Both the position numbers and the translations under genes were made by a program. A stretch of 64,000 bases of DNA from Clostridium oryzae (lineage in GTDB: Bacteria > Bacillota > Clostridia > Clostridiales > Clostridiaceae): assembly GCF_002029235.1 (NCBI RefSeq), contig NZ_MZGV01000026.1:1-64000 (forward strand), in the 5' to 3' direction. The notes under the pieces are model-generated. The model searched no databases. It had not been told where the DNA came from and saw only the letters and a program-made list of their open reading frames with translations. Shown here piece by piece: positions 51,124 to 59,734 of the stretch (the first letter of the stretch is position 1; each line of letters opens with the position of its first letter).

Positions 51124-53431
51124 AATTAATGAAAGTTCCAATGCAAAAAGATTTCTAATTCAGTTATACGGAAGAGTTCAAGGGGTTGGTTTTAGACCAT
51201 TTATTTATCGGAAAGCAAAAGAATTTAAGATTTATGGCTCGGTTAGCAATTCTGGTGGAGCAGTTGTTATAGATTTCATTGGCAGCATAGATAATGTAAA
51301 AAAGTTTGTTATGGCTATTGTTAAAAATCCTCCAGATGTTGTAAACATTGAAAAAGTGCAGTGTTCTTCTATGGAATATTGCACTTTTTATGAATTTACT
51401 ATTAAAGAAAGTATAAAGAATAGAGACAGTCTAAGGTTTCTTCAGCCTGATTTAGGTATATGCGAAGAATGCGTTAAAGAAGTTATGGATAAAAAGAGTA
51501 AAAGGTATAGGTACGCTTTCACCAATTGCACAAACTGTGGTCCAAGATACTCAATCATAAAAGGTTTGCCATATGATAGAAAGAATACTATGATGGATGA
51601 ATTTAAAATGTGCTCTGATTGCAGTGAAGAGTATAAAAATCCTTATGACAGAAGGTTTCATGCTGAACCAAACTGCTGTGCTAGATGCGGACCCAAGCTA
51701 ACATTACTAGATAGAAACGGAAAAGAGATAGATTGTTATGATGCTATTTATAGTGCTGCAGAATTAATAAAAAAGGGAAAAATAGTGGCTATAAAAGGCA
51801 TCGGAGGGTTTCATCTGGTTTGTGATGCAAGAAATGAGCAGGCTATAGATAATTTGAGAATAAGAAAACGAAGACCCGATAAACCGCTGGCGGTAATGAT
51901 GAGGAATCAAAGTTTGATTAGAAAAGTATGCTATGTGTCTGAAAGAGAAAATAGTGTACTTACCAGCAGTAAAAGGCCTATCGTACTATTAAAAATAAAG
52001 GCCCCAAAGACTATACCTAAAAATATAGCTCCTCGTCAAAGGAGAATAGGGGTTATGCTTCCGTATACTCCGCTTCATTATATGCTTCTAGAAAGTAAAC
52101 TTGACATAGTTGTAATGACCAGCGGTAATATTAGCGGTGCACCAATTGAATATGAAAATTCTTTTGCATTAGAGAGGCTGGGCTCAATAGCCGATTATTT
52201 TTTAATAAATAACAGAAAAATATATGTACCTATAGATGATGCGGTAGTTAAAGTATTTGAAGGAAAAGAAATGCTGCTTAGACGTGGGAGAGGGTATGCA
52301 CCATATGCTAAGAAATTGTCAATAGAGAAAGATATGCTGGCATTAGGTGCGGAACTTAAAAGCAGCGTATGCATTTCAACGCATGGATACGTACACACCA
52401 GTCAATACCTAGGAGATTTAAAACAGATGGATTGTTATAGAAACTATGAATATGTGACAAATCATCTAATTAAAATACTTGATGTCAATCCTAGCATATG
52501 TGTTCAAGACATGCATCCAGATTATAACACCAAGCTGTTTGCTGCTGAGAAAAAGACAGAAAAGATATATATACAGCATCATCATGCTCATATGGTAAGC
52601 TGCATGGCAGAACATGACCTTTGGAGAAAAGTTATTGCAATGGTTTTTGACGGAACTGGATATGGAAAGGATGGAGCTGTATGGGGAGGAGAATTTCTTG
52701 TAGGAGATAGAAAAATGTTTGAACGGGCAGGTCATTTCCAATATATAAAACTTCAGGGAGGTGACAGGGCAGCTAAAGAACCCTGGAGATGTGCAGCAAG
52801 TTATTTATATTCTCTGAAGTATCCGCTGCACAAGTTTCTTAAGAGCATAGATAAAGATAAATTAAACGTCGTTGAGGCAGCACTTGATGCATCGATAAAT
52901 TGTCATGAATCCTCCAGTTTAGGACGAATGTTTGATGCAGTGTCATCTCTCCTCGGAGTAGTAAACTATGCTACATATGAAGGACATGGTGCAATAGAAT
53001 TGGAAAATCTAATGGATGAAACAGTAAGGGAATCTTATGAATATGACATTTGCCGTAATGAAGATAAGTTTATTATAGAATACAGGCATATGTTTGAACA
53101 ACTACTGACAGACTTGGAACAAAAAATAGTCCCAGAAGTTATTGCTGCTAAGTTTAATAATACAATTACTAAAGCTTCCTGCGATTTAGCAGAGAGGTTG
53201 TCAGAAGTTTATAAAATCAGAGAGGTCGTTTTAAGCGGAGGAGTCTTTCAGAATGAACATCTTTTAGCATCAATCTCTAAGAAACTTAATAGCAGGGGGT
53301 TCAATGTAACTTTTAACTGTTTAATACCAATAAATGATGAGGGAATATCTTTTGGACAGATTGTAGCAGCAGATGAAATCATAAAAAGCGGGGTGAAAGG
53401 TGATGTGTTTAGCAGTGCCGGCAAAAATTAA
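51107..53431 (+). CDS. hypF: Carbamoyltransferase HypF
   Basis: A 774-residue HypF that makes the cyanide ligands of the NiFe site from carbamoyl phosphate, through HypE. Domains in order: acylphosphatase (GRVQGVGFRPFIYRKA), two zinc fingers (CEECVKEV, NCTNCGPRYS, CSDCSEEY, CCARCGP), YrdC-like nucleotide-binding part (KGIGGFHLVCDA, RKRRPDKPLAVM), and Kae1-like domain (HHHAHMVSCMAEH, DGTGYGKDGAVWGGEF, LSGGVFQNEHL). The length is normal. A GTG start overlaps the HypA-like gene; a TTG six bases later is possible. Confidence 0.95.
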   Translation: MKLLNKINESSNAKRFLIQLYGRVQGVGFRPFIYRKAKEFKIYGSVSNSGGAVVIDFIGSIDNVKKFVMAIVKNPPDVVNIEKVQCSSMEYCTFYEFTIKESIKNRDSLRFLQPDLGICEECVKEVMDKKSKRYRYAFTNCTNCGPRYSIIKGLPYDRKNTMMDEFKMCSDCSEEYKNPYDRRFHAEPNCCARCGPKLTLLDRNGKEIDCYDAIYSAAELIKKGKIVAIKGIGGFHLVCDARNEQAIDNLRIRKRRPDKPLAVMMRNQSLIRKVCYVSERENSVLTSSKRPIVLLKIKAPKTIPKNIAPRQRRIGVMLPYTPLHYMLLESKLDIVVMTSGNISGAPIEYENSFALERLGSIADYFLINNRKIYVPIDDAVVKVFEGKEMLLRRGRGYAPYAKKLSIEKDMLALGAELKSSVCISTHGYVHTSQYLGDLKQMDCYRNYEYVTNHLIKILDVNPSICVQDMHPDYNTKLFAAEKKTEKIYIQHHHAHMVSCMAEHDLWRKVIAMVFDGTGYGKDGAVWGGEFLVGDRKMFERAGHFQYIKLQGGDRAAKEPWRCAASYLYSLKYPLHKFLKSIDKDKLNVVEAALDASINCHESSSLGRMFDAVSSLLGVVNYATYEGHGAIELENLMDETVRESYEYDICRNEDKFIIEYRHMFEQLLTDLEQKIVPEVIAAKFNNTITKASCDLAERLSEVYKIREVVLSGGVFQNEHLLASISKKLNSRGFNVTFNCLIPINDEGISFGQIVAADEIIKSGVKGDVFSSAGKN

Positions 53432-53639
53432 AAGTATTGATGGCAATATGGCCTATGCAGATATGTTTGGCATAGAAAAGATAGTTGATATCGAACTTAT
53501 ACAAAATCCTCATAGAGATGATTATATATTGGTTCATGCTGGATTTGCTATAGAAAAGATTAATATGGAATATTATGATTATTTGCAGCAAATTTTTGAG
53601 CAAGAAACTTATGAAGAGGCAGATACTGATGAAAAATAA
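53403..53639 (+). CDS. hypC: Hydrogenase chaperone HypC
   Basis: A 78-residue HypC/HupF chaperone. The start must be the ATG at 53403 because the functional N-terminus is Met-Cys (MCLAVPAKI), where Cys2 binds the Fe(CN)2CO unit; the GTG one codon upstream is not the start. HypC carries the iron centre from HypD to the large subunit. It overlaps hypF by 29 bases and hypD by 11. Confidence 0.95.
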   Translation: MCLAVPAKIKSIDGNMAYADMFGIEKIVDIELIQNPHRDDYILVHAGFAIEKINMEYYDYLQQIFEQETYEEADTDEK

Positions 53640-54705
53640 TGATATATTGATTAATTTAATTAGAAGGATAAAAGCGATAGAAACTGATGAAACGTCAATA
53701 ATGGAAGTGTGCGGCACTCATACTCAAAGTATCTCAAAATACGGTTTGAGAGAATTGTTATACCCTAAAATAAAATTGATATCAGGACCTGGCTGCCCTG
53801 TCTGTGTAACATCGGAAGGTTATATCGATTCCTGTATAGAGCTTCTAAATAATAGTGATGTGATAATAACAACTTTTGGAGATTTAATGAAGGTAAAAGG
53901 TCGGAAAGATAATTTACTTCAGCAGCGCTCTGAAGGAAAGGATGTAAGAGTAGTTTATTCACCTCTTGATGCTCTTAGTATTGCTGAGGAAAATAAACGT
54001 AAGCAGATTGTATTCCTTGCTATTGGCTTTGAAACTACAGCACCGCTTATTGCTGCTACTGTAAAAGCTGCTATTTCAAAAAAGATAGATAACTTTTCAA
54101 TATTGAGTGCATTAAAAGTTATGAAGCCGGTAATCAGAAGAATATTGGATAACGGCAGCGATAAAATACATGGACTGATTTGTCCTGGACATGTAGCAGT
54201 AATCAGAGGAGCTGAACATTTTAAATTTATAACGGAAGAATACAAAGTTCCAGCGGTGGTATGTGGTTTTGATGAACTTAGTATATTAAGCGGCATATAT
54301 TTTTTATTAAAACAGCAGAACGAAGAAAAGAAGCACTTTAAGAATTTTTATAGGACCTGTGTAACGGATGAAGGAAATAAGAATGCTAGTAGTCTTATGG
54401 AAGAGGTATTTTCCTATGGAGATATGCAGTGGAGAGGAATTGGTAAAATTGCAGGTTCAGGACTATATCTCAAAAGGAAATTTATAAGCTTAGACGCTTC
54501 AAAAAAGTTCAATATGCATCAAAGCGAAATAGAAGGCCGCAGGTGTGTTTGCAGTGATATCATATTAGGAAAAAAATTACCCTATGATTGCAGCTATTTT
54601 GCAAAAAGCTGTACCCCGGAAAATGCTGTTGGACCATGCATGGTATCTTCTGAAGGAGCGTGTTCCGTGTACTATAAATATGGAAGGTGGAAATATTATG
54701 GATAA
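53629..54705 (+). CDS. hypD: Hydrogenase maturation factor HypD
   Basis: A 358-residue HypD that, with HypC, assembles the Fe(CN)2CO unit. Conserved motifs are CGTHTQ, GPGCPVC, CPGHVA and the Cys-rich C-terminal end (RRCVCSDIILG, CSYFAKSCTP, GPCMVSSEGACSVYY) that holds the 4Fe-4S cluster. The start at 53629 follows AAGAGG inside hypC; the open frame extends upstream but without a signal. It overlaps hypE by eight bases. Confidence 0.94.
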   Translation: MKNNDILINLIRRIKAIETDETSIMEVCGTHTQSISKYGLRELLYPKIKLISGPGCPVCVTSEGYIDSCIELLNNSDVIITTFGDLMKVKGRKDNLLQQRSEGKDVRVVYSPLDALSIAEENKRKQIVFLAIGFETTAPLIAATVKAAISKKIDNFSILSALKVMKPVIRRILDNGSDKIHGLICPGHVAVIRGAEHFKFITEEYKVPAVVCGFDELSILSGIYFLLKQQNEEKKHFKNFYRTCVTDEGNKNASSLMEEVFSYGDMQWRGIGKIAGSGLYLKRKFISLDASKKFNMHQSEIEGRRCVCSDIILGKKLPYDCSYFAKSCTPENAVGPCMVSSEGACSVYYKYGRWKYYG

Positions 54706-55699
54706 GGTTATAAGACGGGTACATGGTGATGGCGGTAAGTACACAAATGAACTTATTGAACAGATATTTTATAAGTATTTTGATAATGAATTGCTGCGAA
54801 AAGGGGTGGATTCAGCTGCATTTCCAGTAAAAGAAGGCAGTATGACCTTTACGACTGATTCGTTTGTAGTAAGGCCCATATTTTTCCCTGGCGGGGATAT
54901 TGGCAAATTAGCGGTATGCGGTACTATTAATGACCTGTCTGTATCAGGCTCGAAACCTTTATATCTAAGTTGTTCTTTTATAATAGAGGAAGGTTTCAGC
55001 ATTGACATCCTTGAGCACATAGTAAATTCTATGGCTCAGCAGTGCACTGCTTCGAAAGTTAGTATTGTAACAGGAGATACGAAGGTAATAGAAAGCAGCG
55101 GACAAAATGGTATTTATATCAATACTGCAGGAGTAGGGGTTGTGCAAAACAATTATATGATTAAGACTATTGAGCCAGGTGACAGTATAATTGTAAGCGG
55201 AAATATAGGCGAACATGGTACTACAATAGTGGTAGATAGATTTAATATGAATTTGAAAGGCGATTTTAAAAGTGATTGTGCACCAGTTTATGAAATAGTG
55301 GATGTTGTTAAGGATTATTTTCCGTACATAAAAATAATGAAAGATCCTACAAGGGGAGGCTTAGCAACAATAATAAATGAAATTTCTACATATTCAGGTT
55401 TAGGGGTTAAACTTATTGAGGAGAACATACCTATTTCAAAGGAGATATCAGCAATAAATGATATGTTAGGAACTGATCCGCTTTATATGGCCTGTGAAGG
55501 CCGGATAGTACTTGTAGTAAAGGAGGACAAAGCTACTGAGGTTCTAACTGCAATGAGAACTCTCGACCAATGCAGGAATGCTGCGATTATAGGAAACTTT
55601 TTTATGACGGAGTTTCCAGTGGTATATGCGGAAAATTATTTTGGCGGTAAAAGGATTTTAAATATGTTTGATGCAGAAATGCTGCCAAGAATATGCTAA
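54698..55699 (+). CDS. hypE: Thiocarbamate dehydratase HypE
   Basis: A 333-residue HypE with PurM-like fold (FTTDSFVVRPIFFPGGDIGK, GTINDLSVSG, TGDTKV, KDPTRGGLAT). The C-terminus is PRIC, with the essential last Cys that receives the carbamoyl group and becomes thiocyanate. The start at 54698 follows GGAAGGTGG within hypD. It ends the hydrogenase operon; no hypB gene is present anywhere in this window. A purine-rich repeat starts directly after the stop. Confidence 0.95.
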   Translation: MDKVIRRVHGDGGKYTNELIEQIFYKYFDNELLRKGVDSAAFPVKEGSMTFTTDSFVVRPIFFPGGDIGKLAVCGTINDLSVSGSKPLYLSCSFIIEEGFSIDILEHIVNSMAQQCTASKVSIVTGDTKVIESSGQNGIYINTAGVGVVQNNYMIKTIEPGDSIIVSGNIGEHGTTIVVDRFNMNLKGDFKSDCAPVYEIVDVVKDYFPYIKIMKDPTRGGLATIINEISTYSGLGVKLIEENIPISKEISAINDMLGTDPLYMACEGRIVLVVKEDKATEVLTAMRTLDQCRNAAIIGNFFMTEFPVVYAENYFGGKRILNMFDAEMLPRIC

Positions 55700-55775
55700 A
55701 GAAGAGTAAAGAGAAAAGAGTAGAGAGTAATGCGTAAAATGAATGTGTTATTAAGTAGTGCTGAATTACGATAAA
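55700..55775 (+). repeat. Repeat D8 (degenerate)
   Basis: AGAGTAAAGAGAAAAGAGTAG just after the hypE stop matches the purine part of the D family. A half-palindrome AGTGCTGAATTACGATAAAC follows, similar to the one after D7. Confidence 0.5.
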
Positions 55776-55799
55776 CATAATTATAGAAAGTTCACATAT

Positions 55800-55850
55800 T
55801 AGGAATTTTTTAGCCGACGGAGGTCACTCACTCCTTATTTTATTTGCAAT
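55800..55850 (+). ncRNA. Hairpin C fragment (C5, 3' half)
   Basis: TTTTTTAGCCGACGGAGGTC followed by ACTCACTCCTTATTTTATTT matches the 3' half of hairpin C2 near 42.8 kb. The 5' arm of the stem is missing, so this copy cannot form the hairpin and is a relic. Confidence 0.55.
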
Positions 55851-55889
55851 AAAGATTCCAATCTGATATTCTGTTTACATAGATTTAAA

Positions 55890-55962
55890 ACTAGGGTGAT
55901 AAAGTTCGCCTGTAAATGCTAACAAGCTTTAGAACCCTGCAGATTTTGTCTGCAGGGATTTT
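55890..55962 (+). promoter_or_regulatory. Fluoride riboswitch (crcB motif) with terminator
   Basis: GGGTGATAAAGTTCGCCTGT followed by AAATGCTAACAAGCTTTAG fits the crcB-motif core (GGxGAT, GTTCGCC, AAxxGCT). It runs into CCCTGCAGA (55935-55943) paired with TCTGCAGGG (55949-55957) and a T-run, the usual off-state terminator. It precedes two crcB genes, which fixes the identity. The consensus is from memory; the 3' conserved part is less typical. Confidence 0.83.
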
Positions 55963-55967
55963 TGCAA

Positions 55968-56087
55968 TCTATATAAGTTGTAATAAAGTTCTTACATCAT
56001 GGCTTCTAAAATATCACTGCTGAATCGGTTCAACCCTAGGATCTTTTAGAAGTCAGAATGTATTAGAACTTTCACAACTTATATAGA
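55968..56087 (+). repeat. 120-nt long hairpin between riboswitch and crcB
   Basis: Three nested stems form one long rod: TCTATATAAGTTGT (55968-55981) with ACAACTTATATAGA (56074-56087), perfect 14 bp; AAAGTTCTTACAT (55985-55997) with ATGTATTAGAACTTT, one bulge; and CTTCTAAAA (56003-56011) with TTTTAGAAG (56044-56052). No coding sequence is present. It may be a miniature insertion element or a second RNA regulator; it ends seven bases before the crcB ribosome site. Confidence 0.7.
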
Positions 56088-56104
56088 ATCAGATGGAGGT
56101 AACA

Positions 56105-56539
56105 ATGAAAAAGTGTATATACGTTGGAGTTTTTGCATTTTTCGGAGCTATGTTGAGATTTTTTGTTAAGAATATACATCTGTATAACTATAAAGGGGCA
56201 ATACCAGTAAATACACTGTTTATAAACTTAATTGGAAGTTTTTTAATGGCTTTGATATTAACGATATCACTTGAAGTTAAGGAAATAAAGGAAGAATTAA
56301 GGTTGGGGCTTACGACAGGTTTCCTTGGAGCTTTTACGACATTTTCTACTTTATGCAAGGAATTAGTGAAATTGCTGCAGTCAAGAATGTATTTTTCAGC
56401 ATTAAGTTACTTAACGATGTCGATAATATTTGGTCTGTCAGCAGCATATTTAGGAGTGATTGTAGCAAGAAAAGCAGTTTCTAGAATAATAGTAATAAAG
56501 AGTGCTGCTGAAGATGATTCAAAAGAAGATGCTGTGTGA
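56105..56539 (+). CDS. crcB: Fluoride channel CrcB/FluC, first subunit
   Basis: A 144-residue four-segment membrane protein of the CrcB/FluC fluoride exporters. Motifs: FFGAMLRFFVKN, NTLFINLIGSFL, and GFLGAFTTFSTLCKE, which holds the TTFST fluoride-path residues. The start at 56105 follows GGAGGT; an in-frame ATG at 56093 is part of the ribosome site. FluC acts as an antiparallel dimer; two adjacent genes imply a heterodimer. It has a longer, charged C-terminus than the second copy. Confidence 0.9.
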   Translation: MKKCIYVGVFAFFGAMLRFFVKNIHLYNYKGAIPVNTLFINLIGSFLMALILTISLEVKEIKEELRLGLTTGFLGAFTTFSTLCKELVKLLQSRMYFSALSYLTMSIIFGLSAAYLGVIVARKAVSRIIVIKSAAEDDSKEDAV

Positions 56540-56608
56540 TGAAAATAAATGTGATAATAATAAAAAAAGCATCTCAGTATTAATTTATATAAGCGTGGGA
56601 GTGTTTAT

Positions 56609-56962
56609 ATGGAATATGTATTTGTTGGCTTTGGAGGAATTTTTGGAGGAATAACTAGATATCTGCTTGGTAAATATATTTCAAGTCATAGTAAGGCTAA
56701 GTTACCTATAGGAACTTTTATTATAAATATTACTGGTGCTTTGCTGCTTGGAATTTTAACTTCTGCTAGTACAAGCAAAGAAATTTACTTGATCTTAGGC
56801 GAAGGCTTTCTAGGTGCATACACTACATTTTCAACATTTATGTATGAAGGATTTAATCTTTTCAACGGCAAGAGAAAATTGAATGCAGTCATATATGTTT
56901 TAAGTTCAGTGATATTGGGTGTACTTGGCTTTTATGCAGGAAGTAAAATAATAATTAATTAG
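56609..56962 (+). CDS. crcB: Fluoride channel CrcB/FluC, second subunit
   Basis: A 117-residue CrcB/FluC protein with GGIFGGITRYLLGKYI, GTFIINITGALLLGI and GEGFLGAYTTFSTFMYE. Length and four membrane segments are typical. It lies 69 bases after the first subunit with its own ribosome site (TGGGAGTG), and both are under the fluoride riboswitch upstream. Confidence 0.92.
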   Translation: MEYVFVGFGGIFGGITRYLLGKYISSHSKAKLPIGTFIINITGALLLGILTSASTSKEIYLILGEGFLGAYTTFSTFMYEGFNLFNGKRKLNAVIYVLSSVILGVLGFYAGSKIIIN

Positions 56963-57010
56963 AAATTATGAATGAGGTATTTTTTTCAATAAAATGAATG
57001 GAGTGATTAT

Positions 57011-57766
57011 ATGAAATTTGTATCATGGAATGTTAATGGAATAAGGGCATGTGTAAATAAAGGTTTTGAAGAGTTCTTTAAAGAAATAGATGCAGATATT
57101 TTTGCAATTCAGGAGAGTAAAGTGCAAGAGGGACAGATAGAACTTAACTTTGAAGGCTATGAGCAGTATTGGAATTATGCTGAAAGAAAAGGATATTCAG
57201 GCACAGCAGTATTCAGCAAGGTTAAACCACTTTCAGTGTGTTATGGAATAGGGATTGAAGAACATGATAAAGAAGGAAGGGTAATAACGGCCGAATATGA
57301 AAAATTCTATTTTGTTACAGTTTATACTCCAAATTCTAAGGATGAATTAGCGAGACTTGGTTACAGGATGATTTGGGAAGATGAATTCAGAAGTTATCTT
57401 AAGAAGCTGGAGGAAAAGAAACCAGTAATTATTTGCGGAGATTTGAATGTAGCACATAATGAAATAGACCTTAAAAATCCTAAAAATAATAGAAAAAATC
57501 CTGGCTTTAGTGATGAAGAGAGGGCTAAATTTTCTCAGCTTTTAAAGTCAGGCTTTACAGATACGTTTAGATATCTATATCCAGAGAAAGAAGGAGCGTA
57601 TTCCTGGTGGTCTTATCGATTTAATGCAAGAAAAAATAATGCTGGATGGAGAATTGATTATTTTCTGGTTTCTGATAAATTGAGAGATAGTATAATAGAC
57701 AGTGAAATACATAGTGAGGTGCTTGGATCAGATCATTGTCCTGTTTCTTTGACGATAAATATATAA
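57011..57766 (+). CDS. Exodeoxyribonuclease III / AP endonuclease
   Basis: A 251-residue ExoA/XthA-type enzyme that nicks DNA 5' of abasic sites and has 3'-5' exonuclease activity in base-excision repair. Active-site motifs are complete: SWNVNGIRA, IQESKVQ, CGDLNVAHNEID, WRIDYFLVS and GSDHCPV. The cytoplasmic enzyme has no signal. The start follows a GGAGTGA site. It is probably independent of the crcB genes. Confidence 0.94.
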   Translation: MKFVSWNVNGIRACVNKGFEEFFKEIDADIFAIQESKVQEGQIELNFEGYEQYWNYAERKGYSGTAVFSKVKPLSVCYGIGIEEHDKEGRVITAEYEKFYFVTVYTPNSKDELARLGYRMIWEDEFRSYLKKLEEKKPVIICGDLNVAHNEIDLKNPKNNRKNPGFSDEERAKFSQLLKSGFTDTFRYLYPEKEGAYSWWSYRFNARKNNAGWRIDYFLVSDKLRDSIIDSEIHSEVLGSDHCPVSLTINI

Positions 57767-57884
57767 GCACTGATAATACTTCCACCCATTAATGTGCTGA
57801 TTTTTTCTAGTTTGTAAGGTATAATATTATTATACAAGAAAAGTAAGAGTGTATATGAAGTTTAATTTGAGATAGGTAGTGAGC

Positions 57885-59717
57885 ATGATGGCAATAGAGC
57901 AAGATGGTTTGATAGCTGGAGAAATAGAATTAAATCATATATTTTTTTATGATAATTTATCTATTAAAGAGCAGATAGAGGAGTCGGATTATTTAATCCA
58001 GGAAATTTTAAAGGTATATAGAGGGAAACGTGAACATATTCATATTAAAAAGGATACTGAGCCACTAATTTGTTTTTATAATACATTTATTGTGAGACTT
58101 AATGCTCTTGTACAAGAAGAGGTAATTGATAGTGAGTGGATTAGCAATTTAACAAAGAAATTTATCATTAATGGAGTTAATGATTATGAAATTAAACTAG
58201 GCCTGATATTGTCTGAACAATATTTGGAATATGACGAATTAGAGAAGGTAATCGATGATTTTGCTTCTAAAGCCGAATATATTTTTTATCTAAGTAATTC
58301 TATAAAAAGGATAAAGAAATACAATACCTGGCTGTTGGAGCTGGCAAAGAAATCAGAAGGTGTTATCAAAGTTTTTGCTGTGACAAACCTAGAAAATATA
58401 GATGAAAAAATAAATATTTATCTAATTGAACAGGGTTATAAGGATAATAAATATCAACAGCTGCTTACAGATTATGTATGTACTAACATGAATGTAAAAA
58501 GTTATTTGAAACGCAATGTCAGTGAAGAAAAGATTAATAAATTATCACTATTACTCTATAACTATTTAAAAAACATGGATTTTTGTAAAATATCTATAAA
58601 GGAAGAAATATTAAATAATTTTTTGCCGGTAGCTCTCAATAACAGAAAAAGTATTTATTGTCTATATTCATTATTTTATATTTTAAAGGGATTAGAAGAA
58701 GATGATGAAAGTCATAATAATGAAGAAATTGTTTCTAATTTAAAATGTCAGTTAAATGATGATAAATGGAAGAATGTTTTTTTTAGATCTATTAAAGAAA
58801 TGGTTGTAGAAAGCGAAGACTTAATTTCGGCAGCTGAGTTTTATAATTATAACTTTTCCTTTGAAGAATTATATCCTTATTTACTTAGTGATAAAGATGA
58901 TTTTGATGTTTATTTCTATTTTATGAAAAATGGCAGTAAGCAGGACAATTTAAAGCTATTGAAGTTCTTTACCGAAAATTTTGATATGGTACAATTAACT
59001 GGAAACATAAGAGATATAGATAAGAATCAATTAACAGAAAAGTATATAGCTGACCTTCTATTTGCTGTAGTTATAAAAGCAAGCAGAGATTTATACCCAC
59101 AAGGCAAGATTATAGCAATGATGGGTATATTAGGGAATATTAATGACGTAAGGAAAGAGTCCATTGCTGTACTCAAAAAATATCGAGATAAGCTTTCTGA
59201 AAAAGATATGAAAGTAATACATAAAGTTTTTAAAGCTGAGCCTAATAATGAATTAAAAAAGAGTATAACTGGACTGATTAATGATAATAATTACATAAAA
59301 CGAGAAGTCATGAAGATAGATGATATTAAAGTACAACCACATGTAAAAGATATATACTTATTTTCTACAGATATAGCAGGAGTTCAGTATATAGATAAAG
59401 AAGGACTTGATGAAGAATTTACGGAACATAATATCTGTTTTTTAGCTCAGGAGAAAGACAATCTATATGATAAAAAAGCGATAAAAATAATAACTGATCA
59501 TGGATTTGTCATAGGTTATGTGCCTAGACAAGTAAATTTTGTACTGAGCAACCTGCTTTCATCAGGTAAATATTTATATTGCAGAATAAAAGAATATGAT
59601 TTGAGCAGAGATTATATCAGAATTCGGATTTACTTAAGTTATAAAGATACGCTGGATCAGCTTGAAGATGCAATTAAAATGTTTGTAGTTAATGATCAAA
59701 GTGATTTTATAAATTGA
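57885..59717 (+). CDS. HIRAN-domain protein with helical N-terminal region
   Basis: A 610-residue protein. The last ~110 residues form a HIRAN domain (STDIAGVQYIDKEGL, CFLAQEKDNLYDKKAIKI, GFVIGYVPRQVNFVLSNLL), which in other proteins binds 3' ends of single-stranded DNA or stalled forks. The first ~480 residues are mostly helical, acidic and leucine-rich, and look like a HEAT/TPR-type scaffold; I find no catalytic motif. Stand-alone HIRAN proteins of this size are not characterised. It follows exoIII and may share a repair context. The start at 57885 follows TAGGTAG. Confidence 0.75.
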   Translation: MMAIEQDGLIAGEIELNHIFFYDNLSIKEQIEESDYLIQEILKVYRGKREHIHIKKDTEPLICFYNTFIVRLNALVQEEVIDSEWISNLTKKFIINGVNDYEIKLGLILSEQYLEYDELEKVIDDFASKAEYIFYLSNSIKRIKKYNTWLLELAKKSEGVIKVFAVTNLENIDEKINIYLIEQGYKDNKYQQLLTDYVCTNMNVKSYLKRNVSEEKINKLSLLLYNYLKNMDFCKISIKEEILNNFLPVALNNRKSIYCLYSLFYILKGLEEDDESHNNEEIVSNLKCQLNDDKWKNVFFRSIKEMVVESEDLISAAEFYNYNFSFEELYPYLLSDKDDFDVYFYFMKNGSKQDNLKLLKFFTENFDMVQLTGNIRDIDKNQLTEKYIADLLFAVVIKASRDLYPQGKIIAMMGILGNINDVRKESIAVLKKYRDKLSEKDMKVIHKVFKAEPNNELKKSITGLINDNNYIKREVMKIDDIKVQPHVKDIYLFSTDIAGVQYIDKEGLDEEFTEHNICFLAQEKDNLYDKKAIKIITDHGFVIGYVPRQVNFVLSNLLSSGKYLYCRIKEYDLSRDYIRIRIYLSYKDTLDQLEDAIKMFVVNDQSDFIN

Positions 59718-59734
59718 TATGGGAGGAACGCATA

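Noticed and set aside
56003-56052. GGTTCAACCC near 56028 as a tRNA T-arm
   Set aside because: The remaining arms of a tRNA are absent; it is the loop of the long rod hairpin.
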